31,111 nucleotides of DNA from Actinomycetota bacterium (GTDB taxonomy: Bacteria > Actinomycetota > Acidimicrobiia > Acidimicrobiales > Poriferisodaliceae). The notes beneath the pieces are model-generated. The model ran no database searches. It was not told the origin of the DNA and was given only the letters and a program-made list of their open reading frames with translations. Below, piece by piece: positions 24,803-31,111 of the stretch; position 1 is the stretch's first letter; each line of letters begins with the position of its first letter. The translations under genes were made by a program, and so were the position numbers. The stretch spans positions 1 to 31,111 of the forward strand of contig PCCJ01000115.1 in the NCBI GenBank assembly GCA_002731665.1, in the 5' to 3' direction.

Positions 24803-25414
24803 ATGAGCTACATGACAAGCGTCCAAATAAAAGCAACAGATACCGAGGGCTTAGCGAAAGACTTCAAAGAATTCGCTCAAGCCGAGTACATAGCTGCAGG
24901 GGCAAAAAGCGCTTCGATGCGACAAGTGATCATGGGCGGTGATTCTGCAGGCTTAGTGGCAGTCATGACCCGATGGGACACAATCGATGCCGCGATGCGC
25001 AGTCACTTAGTCAATTCGAATCCAAAAATTGCTGAATCTATGGCTAACAATGGTGTTCAAATTATCGCTCGGTCGCTAATAGCTGTATCTAGCGAAAGAG
25101 GAACACCCGAAGGGCCATACGGTTCGATGCTCGCAATGTCGGGACAAGTAGCACCGCCATCGGAACAGGAAGAAATGGCAGACCATAGCTGGTCCCTGAT
25201 GAGCGGCAACGGTGTTAACGGCATCCGCCAAGGCATGATCGTGGCCGGCGGAGATCGAACAGGTTTGTGGACCGCAGGGACATACTGTGAATCTCTTGAC
25301 GGTTTAATGGAGAACAGCGTAAAAATGTTTTCCGATCCGACGATGCAAGCAAACATGGCTAAGTACGGAAACCAGTTAGTGTCTCGCGTCATGTTCCGCA
25401 CTCTTGTAGCGTAG
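24803..25414 (+). CDS. Duplicated alpha/beta-barrel-like protein
   Basis: A 203-residue protein made of two similar halves. The parallel stretches are MRQVIMGGDSAGLVAVMTRW...NSNPKIAESMANNGVQIIARSLI (about 40-92) and IRQGMIVAGGDRTGLWTAGTY...DPTMQANMAKYGNQLVSRVMF (about 140-200). Each holds a strand, a helix and a closing strand, as in ferredoxin-like dimeric alpha/beta-barrel (ABM or EthD-like) proteins; here one chain would supply both halves of the dimer. No catalytic residues stand out and the function is unknown. GAAGAGG lies 9 bases before the ATG. A strong hairpin follows the stop, so it looks monocistronic. Confidence 0.75.
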   Translation: MSYMTSVQIKATDTEGLAKDFKEFAQAEYIAAGAKSASMRQVIMGGDSAGLVAVMTRWDTIDAAMRSHLVNSNPKIAESMANNGVQIIARSLIAVSSERGTPEGPYGSMLAMSGQVAPPSEQEEMADHSWSLMSGNGVNGIRQGMIVAGGDRTGLWTAGTYCESLDGLMENSVKMFSDPTMQANMAKYGNQLVSRVMFRTLVA

Positions 25415-25440
25415 CGAAATAGCTACTTACCGATAGAGCT

Positions 25441-25480
25441 AGATTGGGTCGGTCTTTAGAGGCCGACCCAATCTTATTTC
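25441..25480 (+). terminator. Hairpin terminator after the duplicated protein
   Basis: AGATTGGGTCGG pairs with CCGACCCAATCT (12 bp, extendable to 14 bp with a G-U), loop about 6 bases, then TATTTC. The tail is weak in T but the stem is long. Its GGGTCGG...CCGACC core is shared with the terminator at 26381. Confidence 0.65.
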
Positions 25481-25504
25481 GCTGCAGGTTCCTTCGTTTG
25501 AGTT

Positions 25505-25642
25505 TTAAGGTCGAGAAATATTGGGGACCGCCGCGACGTGTTTCCTAGTCCGAAGATGCGCCTTAACCGCTTTCTCAAGTTCCGGGTATTCGATGTCATC
25601 TCCTAAGTTCAGCGTGCGCGCGAAGCCATTGTCAATAAATTC
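25505..25642 (-). pseudogene. Coding-like remnant, C-terminal fragment
   Basis: A 45-codon open stretch ending in TAA reads as natural protein, for example NLGDDIEYPELEKAVKAH followed by LRTRKHVAAVPNISRP. It begins right after an in-frame TAA and has no ATG, GTG or TTG start. The sequence is helix-like with an Asp-Asp-Ile-Glu-Tyr-Pro turn and looks like the last part of a once longer enzyme. I do not know the family. The alternative is chance, or a gene whose earlier part is in another frame after a frameshift. It is in the 347-base gap before the membrane protein at 25762. Confidence 0.35.
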
Positions 25643-25761
25643 TTAAACAAAAGACTATGTTTCGGTTTAGCTAACAACGCTAATTTGCTTACAGAAAGGC
25701 GCCAGAGTTCTTACCTCGTAGACTTACTAATGGTAATGATCAACAACCCGAAAGCAGAATA

Positions 25762-26118
25762 ATGGCCGATAAAGCTTCCCTGAGCGGTGGTCTATTAATC
25801 GCCCTTGGCGTAATAGTCACTATCCTGTCAGATTCAGGCAGCGTCACTTCGATGATCCCTGCGTTTATCGGAGTTCTCTTTCTGCTCCTTGGTATTCTCG
25901 CACGCCTCAAACCAAACCTCGCTCACCATTTGATGCACGCGATGGCAGTCTTAGCCCTACTAGCTGTGCTTGGAAGCCTTGGCTCCCTAGTGGGGCGTGG
26001 AAGCACCGGATGGGCACTGTTTTCTCAGCTAGCGACCATCGTGATAGCTGGGTTACTTCTGCAACAATCAATCAAAGCGTTTAAAGATCGAGTTAAGCGA
26101 CTAGCCGAAGAGTCCTAA
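25762..26118 (+). CDS. Small four-helix membrane protein
   Basis: A 118-residue integral membrane protein with hydrophobic segments at about 8-23, 29-48, 57-77 and 84-102, and a basic cytoplasmic-looking tail (KAFKDRVKRLAEES). It carries no catalytic motif and matches no named family I can recall. It lies between two similar hairpin terminators, so it is probably transcribed by itself. The ATG at 25762 has a weak purine-rich upstream region (GAAAGCAG). Confidence 0.75.
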   Translation: MADKASLSGGLLIALGVIVTILSDSGSVTSMIPAFIGVLFLLLGILARLKPNLAHHLMHAMAVLALLAVLGSLGSLVGRGSTGWALFSQLATIVIAGLLLQQSIKAFKDRVKRLAEES

Positions 26119-26343
26119 ACTAGTTACCGGAGGCTGATCTCATGCTTTGAGTCTTAACTGCTGCAGTCGCTGGATGGTCATCCAGGCGCATAGCCAAACG
26201 AAATATAAACAAACGTCGTCCAATGTTGAAAGACACCAACGAAAAACCCTCGACTAGCAAACCGCCGTCACAGCTGTAAGTCGCCCTGAGACGTCATTGC
26301 TGCACGAGACCGATACAATTATGACTGAATGAGCCAATAGTGA

Positions 26344-26376
26344 GGTGAGTAGATACTTCCACTTCGTCTACTCGCC
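26344..26376 (+). ncRNA. Candidate small RNA body (hairpin before terminator)
   Basis: GGTGAGTAGA pairs with TCTACTCGCC (one G-U) around a 13-base loop and ends 4 bases before the intrinsic terminator at 26381. Two linked hairpins of this form can be a short non-coding RNA of about 85 bases starting near 26326, with a TACAAT at 26314-26319 as possible -10. No -35 match or known family is seen. Confidence 0.4.
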
Positions 26377-26380
26377 ATAG

Positions 26381-26410
26381 GGTCGGCCCTTCGGGGCCGA
26401 CCTTTTTATT
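26381..26410 (+). terminator. Strong intrinsic terminator with TTCG loop
   Basis: GGTCGGCCC pairs with GGGCCGACC across a TTCG tetraloop, followed by TTTTTATT. This is the clearest terminator in the window. It lies 263 bases after the membrane protein gene, too far to be its usual terminator, so it more likely ends a separate short transcript. Confidence 0.9.
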
Positions 26411-26488
26411 ATAAGCCGGCCTGTTACAGTCAAAGTTCCCGATAATTCATACTTCTGAGCCTCGCTCAGATAATAGAAAAGGAACTAA

Positions 26489-26788
26489 ATGTCTTATACA
26501 ACTCTTTCAATTTTTACCCCGGGATCAAAGTGGGATGGAATAGAAAATGGGAGCGCCGAGTGGGGTGCAATTTTTCAAGAGACTTTTGCCATTCTTGCCG
26601 AGCACGGTGCAGAACAAGTGGGAAATTTTTTCGTTCCCGGTATGGCTGCGAACGTTTCTATTCAAACATACGCAGATCGTGACACTGCACTTCGCTGCCA
26701 AGCAAAAATGGTTGAAGGGGGATACCTAAACTATCAATCAGGCGGGGAAGCAATCCCTATCGAAGATTATGTAGGAATCGTTAGCTGA
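26489..26788 (+). CDS. Small protein, probable alpha/beta-barrel fold
   Basis: A 99-residue protein. It has an N-terminal strand SYTTLSIF, a long helix (about 24-38, EWGAIFQETFAILAEHG), then strands NFFVPGMAANVSIQTY and a helix CQAKMVEGGYLNY before a final strand. The order matches a dimeric ferredoxin-like alpha/beta barrel, like the gene at 24803. Function unknown. GGAA stands 6-7 bases before the ATG (AAAAGGAACTAA). The gene is single and follows the terminator of the previous region. Confidence 0.75.
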   Translation: MSYTTLSIFTPGSKWDGIENGSAEWGAIFQETFAILAEHGAEQVGNFFVPGMAANVSIQTYADRDTALRCQAKMVEGGYLNYQSGGEAIPIEDYVGIVS

Positions 26789-26838
26789 CGAGTTAATGCA
26801 ATAGAGCTAAACGAGTTCATAGAAAAAACTCAGAGAGA

Positions 26839-26868
26839 TTCCCGGTTCTGGTGAAACAGAACCGGGAA
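26839..26868. terminator. Convergent intergenic hairpin
   Basis: TTCCCGGTTCTG pairs perfectly with CAGAACCGGGAA around GTGAAA. It lies between the plus-strand gene ending at 26788 and the minus-strand SnoaL gene ending at 27008. A T-run follows 9 bases after the stem on the minus strand (TTTTTT), so it may terminate that strand, and weakly the other. Confidence 0.6.
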
Positions 26869-27007
26869 AATCATCTTTATAGATAACTTGAAATAAAACA
26901 CCGTAGCGAGATACTTATCTAAACCAACCGAGGACAACGGCGCAAGGGTCGCCACTCAGCGAACCTATTTACCCAACAAGCCCGCTCGAGCAATGGGTGC
27001 ATAACCG

Positions 27008-27466
27008 CTAAACGTTGGGGTCGCGACGAGGCACCTGGTCGACGTTAAGCTCAAACCCACGTGCCCCAAATTGTTCGATTTTTCGGGATGAGAAACGCCA
27101 GGCGTTCTCCTCAAACTTTAGAGCATCAACGTACCGGCCCCAAAACTCGAAATCAGTCCCATCGACTTTCCGATGCCAGGCATGCACATATGATGTCGCT
27201 TTGGCGTGACCTAACCCAGTTCGCTCTATTCGAATATTACTGATGTGGTGCGCCGTGGCAGTAAACAACCGCAAGAGTTTAGGTAATAGCGCCTGAATAG
27301 CTGCGCGACCTTGAACAGGTTGACCTTCATTAAAGATGGCATCTTGGCAAAATAGCCCGGCCCACAACTCAATCTCACCACCATCTACGTACTCAGCGTA
27401 GTTAAGGATGGTGTCGGTGATAGCTGCATGAGCCTGAGCGTCAGTCATTTGGTCAGAGTCGGACAT
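27008..27466 (-). CDS. SnoaL-like / NTF2-fold protein
   Basis: A 152-residue SnoaL_4/NTF2-like protein. The helix AHAAITDTILNYAEYVDGGEIELWAGLFCQDAIF (about 12-45, key residues Tyr23-Ala-Glu-Tyr-Val-Asp and Asp42-Ala) and the AATAHHISNIRIE strand match the group that includes nuclear transport factor 2-like enzymes. It is full length and distinct from the one at 9402. The ATG has no clear ribosome binding site. It is convergent with the 26489 gene and diverges from the PhyH gene at 27669, which may share regulation with it. Confidence 0.85.
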   Translation of the reverse strand: MSDSDQMTDAQAHAAITDTILNYAEYVDGGEIELWAGLFCQDAIFNEGQPVQGRAAIQALLPKLLRLFTATAHHISNIRIERTGLGHAKATSYVHAWHRKVDGTDFEFWGRYVDALKFEENAWRFSSRKIEQFGARGFELNVDQVPRRDPNV

Positions 27467-27668
27467 AGAACGAGGCTATTGCATCCCAAGGACAGCGTGT
27501 TCTCATTTTGTTTCTTGAGTTTGATTGACCAAAATGAATGAGATAGCTGTGAGGGGTCAGACTTAGGCTTTCCTTAACCAAAGCTTGGGCTTTTCGTTGG
27601 GTCAAACAGTATCAGGGGCGCGGTCTAAGCAAACCATTTCGACACTGCCACCCAATGACACAACTACT

Positions 27669-28577
27669 ATGGCTGCTATGGGCTCGAATGCAAAAAACAA
27701 GCAACAGGATTTTGATATTTCGCCTACATCAATGAGATACCAGGGACTGTCAAAGTCACAAGTCAGAGGTTTTCGCGAAGATGGGTTTTTGGTCATTAAT
27801 GACATTTTTGATTCCGCTGAAATAGATACCTTACGCGACGCGTGTTCAGAGCCTGAAGACATTCAGTGGAAGACAGCAGAAAAAACAACTCACGCGTTAG
27901 GCCTAACGACCAGATCCAACGCTTTTTTGGATCTTGCACGCGATCCACGTATTGTTGAGCGGCTGCGGGCATTACTCGGTGATGATATTCAACTCCAACA
28001 TTCCAAACTGGCTGCACAACCTGCAGTTGCCGATCGAGGAGGCTTCGCTTGGCATCAAGATTTCGCGTTCTACCCGCACACCAATACAGATCTTATTGCT
28101 GTGATGGTGATGCTTGACGACGCAACGCCTGACAACGGATGCATGAGAATGATCCGCGGAAGTCACAGGAACGGTTTGCTTAACCACACGGACAATGACG
28201 GCGTTTTCACTGGCATGTGTCAAGAACCTAAAGCTTGGAAAGAACACGTTGGTGATGTTGTGGACATCACACCTCGTGCCGGTGGAATTAGCATGCATCA
28301 CTGTTTGATGTTGCATGGCGCTGGACCGAATCAATCAGGCGAGCCTCGCCGAGGGTTGGTCTATCAATACCGAGCTGACGATGCATTTCAGTTAGCAGAT
28401 CGCGTCTGGGACGACACAGGTCTGTTGGTGAGCGGTAAGCGTAGCGAACAGGTGCGCTGCGAAGCAGTAACCCTGCGACTGCCTCGGTCCGTCCGCTACC
28501 CTGGCTACCCATTCGGCAACGCATGGAACCAAGAGGGTGAGCTCGCCCGAAAACTAAATCAAAAAATGAGCGGATAA
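27669..28577 (+). CDS. Phytanoyl-CoA dioxygenase (PhyH) family protein
   Basis: A 302-residue Fe(II)/2-oxoglutarate-dependent oxygenase of the PhyH family. The iron site is His129-x-Asp131 in WHQDFAF and His216 in MLHGAGPN; the 2-oxoglutarate Arg is Arg227 or Arg228 in GEPRRGLVYQY (counted from the ATG at 27669). PhyH members hydroxylate acyl-CoAs, natural products or small substrates; the target is unknown. The frame opens at a TTG at 27585 and has further ATGs at 27678 and 27732; the family starts near 27732 (GLSKSQVRGFREDGFLVI), so the start is uncertain. It diverges from the SnoaL gene and heads a plus-strand run of catabolic genes. Confidence 0.9.
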   Translation: MAAMGSNAKNKQQDFDISPTSMRYQGLSKSQVRGFREDGFLVINDIFDSAEIDTLRDACSEPEDIQWKTAEKTTHALGLTTRSNAFLDLARDPRIVERLRALLGDDIQLQHSKLAAQPAVADRGGFAWHQDFAFYPHTNTDLIAVMVMLDDATPDNGCMRMIRGSHRNGLLNHTDNDGVFTGMCQEPKAWKEHVGDVVDITPRAGGISMHHCLMLHGAGPNQSGEPRRGLVYQYRADDAFQLADRVWDDTGLLVSGKRSEQVRCEAVTLRLPRSVRYPGYPFGNAWNQEGELARKLNQKMSG

Positions 28578-28782
28578 AAATAAGGAAACACAGGTACCCG
28601 ATAACGTTTCTTCTCCCAATAACTGAACTGTTCCAGTCGTTAGTTTAGTAAATGACAAGCTCGTGAGTCTAAGGTCTGACTCTAGAAGTAGCGAGTCACG
28701 CAAGTGAGCTAGCTTAAGGCACAGCAACTAGTTAACTTAGCCATATCGAAAATAGTTATATCAACAAAAAGGTTTGGGGAAA

Positions 28783-29091
28783 ATGAAACTTACGCACTCG
28801 ACAACTTGGGATGTAGCGGTTGGAAGACAAGGAGAGTTCCTTGCAATCAACCGCAGATCGGCAGTGATCCACAAAAGGTGTGGTGCTTCAGACATCAAAC
28901 TTTTAGCAAGCCAAGCAGGCGCTCCTCAAACCGAGTGGACTTATGTCATGTTTTTCGACGACGAAACTGCCTGGGCTAAATGCATGGGAGCAATGGACAC
29001 AGACGCAGAATGGCTCGAGTTAGGTCGCGAGTTCTCAGTCGATCCATGTGCTCGAGCAACCAGAAGTAACCTATACAGAGATCTGCTTTAG
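28783..29091 (+). CDS. Small alpha/beta-barrel-like protein (NIPSNAP/ABM type)
   Basis: A 102-residue protein with a strand KLTHSTTWDV, a helix (GRQGEFLAINRRSAVIHKRCG), a second strand IKLLASQ and a central YVMFFDD strand followed by the helix ETAWAKCMGAMDTDAEWLELGREF. This is the beta-alpha-beta-beta-alpha order of the dimeric alpha/beta-barrel superfamily. Function unknown. The ATG at 28783 is preferred over the upstream TTG: GGGG is close by. It lies 205 bases after the PhyH gene and is followed 79 bases on by the EthD-type gene. Confidence 0.72.
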   Translation: MKLTHSTTWDVAVGRQGEFLAINRRSAVIHKRCGASDIKLLASQAGAPQTEWTYVMFFDDETAWAKCMGAMDTDAEWLELGREFSVDPCARATRSNLYRDLL

Positions 29092-29170
29092 AAGTTAGGC
29101 AGAAGAGCTCTCTTGGGCTTCCTGAGGAGCTATTTGCTGGCGAGTGGTAATATCAACCAGGGGAAATATC

Positions 29171-29944
29171 ATGCTCAGATTAACATTTCTAATCAGACGC
29201 AAAGAAGGCACAACGCGCGAAGAAATGCAGCGCTACTGGCTTGAAGAGCATGGACCTCTGGTGGCTGGCCATTCTCGGACATTAGGGATGCTTCGATACG
29301 TTCAAGTCCACACCACAGATGATGACCATTCTCGGCTACCGGGCCGTCGCGGCGAAATGGAAGAGCCTTATGACGGCGTAGTCGAAGTTTGGTGGGAATC
29401 CAAAGAAGCGATGGTTGAAGCAACACGTTCTGAACAAGGGCGTCGTGTTGACCAGATCCTTAGAGATGACGAGGCAAATTTTATGGATCTGGAACGATCC
29501 GTTGCTTGGTTTAATTACGAATATCCTCAAGTGAACCCCACCCCCGAAAATATTGTGGCTACCGAACGGTCCAGCCTCGTTAAGCTTTATTTCCCGTTAC
29601 GTCATCAAGGGTCAATGACCTTTGACAAAGCCCAGTGGTATTGGCGCACTCATCATGGGCCAGTAATCCGACGTCAAGCTCAAGGCAGCGGAATATTGCG
29701 ATACCAGCAAGTCCATCGCGATGAACCCGAATTGACTGCGTCGATAAATAGTTCGCGAGGATCTGAGGTCGAGCCTTACATGGGGCATGCTGAAGTCTGG
29801 TTTGATCGCGCTTCTATGGGAAACCCAACCCCAGAAAATAAAATCGCATCACGGCGTGCCTATGACGATGAATCTAAATTCATTGACTTTGCTAGGTCTT
29901 CGATGTTCTTAACCAAAGAACATGTCATCATCGACCGCCGCTAG
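29171..29944 (+). CDS. Double EthD-domain protein
   Basis: A 257-residue protein with two EthD domains. The first (about 1-115) has LRLTFLIRRKEGTTREEMQRYWLEEHGPLVAGH, and the second (about 130-250) has VKLYFPLRHQGSMTFDKAQWYWRTHHGPVIRRQ; both show the W-x-x-x-H-G-P-hydrophobic core of the family. EthD-type domains appear in ether and aromatic catabolic clusters, with a proposed ligand-binding or enzymatic role. AGGGGAAA stands 5-6 bases before the ATG at 29171. It follows the 28783 gene and precedes the dehydratase gene, so the three may be one catabolic operon; an inverted repeat lies after its stop. Confidence 0.9.
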   Translation: MLRLTFLIRRKEGTTREEMQRYWLEEHGPLVAGHSRTLGMLRYVQVHTTDDDHSRLPGRRGEMEEPYDGVVEVWWESKEAMVEATRSEQGRRVDQILRDDEANFMDLERSVAWFNYEYPQVNPTPENIVATERSSLVKLYFPLRHQGSMTFDKAQWYWRTHHGPVIRRQAQGSGILRYQQVHRDEPELTASINSSRGSEVEPYMGHAEVWFDRASMGNPTPENKIASRRAYDDESKFIDFARSSMFLTKEHVIIDRR

Positions 29945-29968
29945 CAAAGCATCTGAAACTCTTTGCTA
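29942..29968. repeat. Inverted repeat after the EthD gene
   Basis: TAGCAAAG and CTTTGCTA (8 bp) flank an 11-base loop; the repeat overlaps the EthD stop codon. No T run follows on the plus strand, so it may be a partial terminator or a regulatory site before the dehydratase gene. Confidence 0.5.
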
Positions 29969-30026
29969 AGAACTACAAGTTAAGGAACCCATCAATTTCC
30001 GTATCTGACATTGAGTCGAGTTACTA

Positions 30027-31111
30027 ATGCGCCTTCAAGAAATCCGCACATACACAACCGTTCCCCCTACCGGAGTCGGTGGGTCCTTTTGGGTGTTCGT
30101 AGAAGTCGAAACTGACGATGGTATTACCGGCGTGGGGGAGTGTTACGGAATTCCTTTTTCAGCAGACGTTGCCACTTCTATGATCGCGGACACATTCGAA
30201 CGTTATATCGTTGGCACTGATCCTCACCATCTGGAAACGCTTTTCCGGCGGGTCTATTCGGCAGGCTTCACACAGCGGCCCGATATTTCAATGATGGGTG
30301 TCTTCAGTGGCATTGAAATGGCCATTTGGGACATCCTCGGTAAGGCGCACGGTGTGCCGGTCTATGAACTACTTGGCGGTAAGTTTCATGACCGGCTCAG
30401 GACCTACTCATACCTGTACCCCGCAGAAACTGACGCTGCTGGAAACTCACTCCCGAACGAACCCGACGTTTATCACGACGGGGACGCAGCCGCTGAAAGT
30501 GCTTTGCGTTTTCTGGAAATGGGTTTCACCGCCATGAAAATCGACCCGACCGGACCATATTCTTTCCAGGGAGGACGCGAATTGTCGCTAGCTGAGTTGC
30601 ATCGAGCAGAGTATGCAACTCGCCGTATCAGAGAAGCCGTAGGTGATCAGGCCGACATTTTGTTCGGAACCCATGGCCAAATGACAACAGCTTCGGCCAT
30701 CCGTCTAGCTCAACGGTTGGAACCTTATGACCCTCTCTGGTTCGAAGAGCCTTGCCCTCCTGATCAGGTAGACGCAATTGGGGCTGTTGCCGCCGCTACT
30801 ACGATTCCTGTTTCTGCTGGGGAACGAGTTACTACCCGCAAGGAATTTCATGACCTACTCAAAGCAGGGGTGAGAATTCTTCAACCAAACGTAGGTCGCA
30901 GTGGGGGTCTCTGGGAGACCAAGAAAATCGCTGCTCTAGCAGAGTTGTTCAATGCTCAAATCGCACCTCACATTTACTGCGGACCGATAGCGCATGCAGC
31001 TGCTACACATCTCGGATTCACCCTTCCCAATTTTTTGATCCTAGAAACCATTCTCAGCGACTTTCACGACAGCATCGTAACTAAAGCTTTGGCATGGGAA
31101 GCTGGCTACAT
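30027..31111 (+). CDS. Mandelate racemase/MLE-type dehydratase (partial)
   Basis: The frame runs from ATG 30027 to the window end without a stop: at least 361 residues of an enolase-superfamily enzyme close to galactonate dehydratase, so it is nearly full length. The first two conserved blocks (MEIDDG-type strand at 27-38 and ISMMGVFSGIEMAIWDILGK) and KIDP at 171-174 are normal. Metal-ligand Glu240 (WFEEP) and Glu266 (SAGERV) keep the 26-residue spacing of D183/E209/E235 in DgoD, but at the first ligand position Asp is replaced by Gly214, in FGTHGQM; His216 keeps the general acid-base place. His315 in APHIYCGP is also in range. I recall a cycloisomerase subgroup (such as 3,6-anhydrogalactonate cycloisomerase) with a GTHGQ motif, unverified. 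No strong ribosome binding site. Confidence 0.9.
   Translation, partial: MRLQEIRTYTTVPPTGVGGSFWVFVEVETDDGITGVGECYGIPFSADVATSMIADTFERYIVGTDPHHLETLFRRVYSAGFTQRPDISMMGVFSGIEMAIWDILGKAHGVPVYELLGGKFHDRLRTYSYLYPAETDAAGNSLPNEPDVYHDGDAAAESALRFLEMGFTAMKIDPTGPYSFQGGRELSLAELHRAEYATRRIREAVGDQADILFGTHGQMTTASAIRLAQRLEPYDPLWFEEPCPPDQVDAIGAVAAATTIPVSAGERVTTRKEFHDLLKAGVRILQPNVGRSGGLWETKKIAALAELFNAQIAPHIYCGPIAHAAATHLGFTLPNFLILETILSDFHDSIVTKALAWEAGY

Noticed and set aside
1..31111. CRISPR arrays, insertion sequences, prophage genes, rRNA and tRNA genes
   Set aside because: No regularly spaced repeats, transposase or integrase motifs, or RNA gene patterns were seen on either strand.

Overview
The window reads as a stretch of chromosome from a free-living, probably marine or aquatic heterotrophic bacterium with middling GC, by eye in the mid-40s percent. 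An actinobacterial origin (Acidimicrobiia-like) is my best guess. It rests on an F420-type (Ddn/DUF385) nitroreductase-family protein, a double-length CaiB/BaiF protein, many CoA, SDR and SnoaL-type catabolic genes, and a tiny Lys-rich protein of a kind I associate with actinobacteria. A SAR202-like Chloroflexi cannot be excluded. No rRNA, tRNA, CRISPR array, transposase, integrase or phage gene was seen.

Layout. 1-2.6 kb: DsrE-like protein, SDR, an odd Ala-rich protein with heptad-spaced aromatics, and a VOC protein. 2.7-6.5 kb: CaiB/BaiF CoA-transferase, fatty acid desaturase, acyl-CoA dehydrogenase. 6.6-9.9 kb: a hydantoinase/dihydropyrimidinase diverging from an amidase and a SnoaL-like protein. 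10-13.6 kb: a 34-residue basic protein, a tandem CaiB fusion, and a small membrane protein with a clear terminator. 13.6-17.3 kb: SRPBCC, MOSC, acyl-CoA synthetase, DUF1330. 17.3-21.6 kb: a gamma-glutamyltransferase/dienelactone hydrolase operon, an overlapping Ddn-like/cupin pair, and a GNAT. 21.7-23.7 kb: a secreted, membrane-anchored protein and a two-domain AhpD/CMD protein. 24-31 kb: small membrane proteins, several predicted dimeric alpha/beta-barrel proteins, SnoaL, phytanoyl-CoA dioxygenase, a double EthD protein and an enolase-superfamily dehydratase cut by the window end.

Most genes are single or in pairs, often divergent. Together they suggest a scavenger of organic acids, amides, hydantoins or pyrimidines and lipid- or sterol-like acids: CoA activation (ligase, CaiB), oxidation (acyl-CoA dehydrogenase, SDR, PhyH) and hydrolysis (amidase, hydantoinase, dienelactone hydrolase).

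The standout is the AhpD/CMD gene on the minus strand (22652-23746). Its frame is interrupted by one UGA exactly where the second redox Cys of the AhpD motif E-x11-C-x2-C-x3-H belongs. The frame then stays open for 133 codons of family-like sequence. A hairpin that fits the bacterial SECIS rules follows the UGA. I read it as a selenoprotein with a CxxU active site, which ordinary gene calling would cut into a 230-residue fragment.
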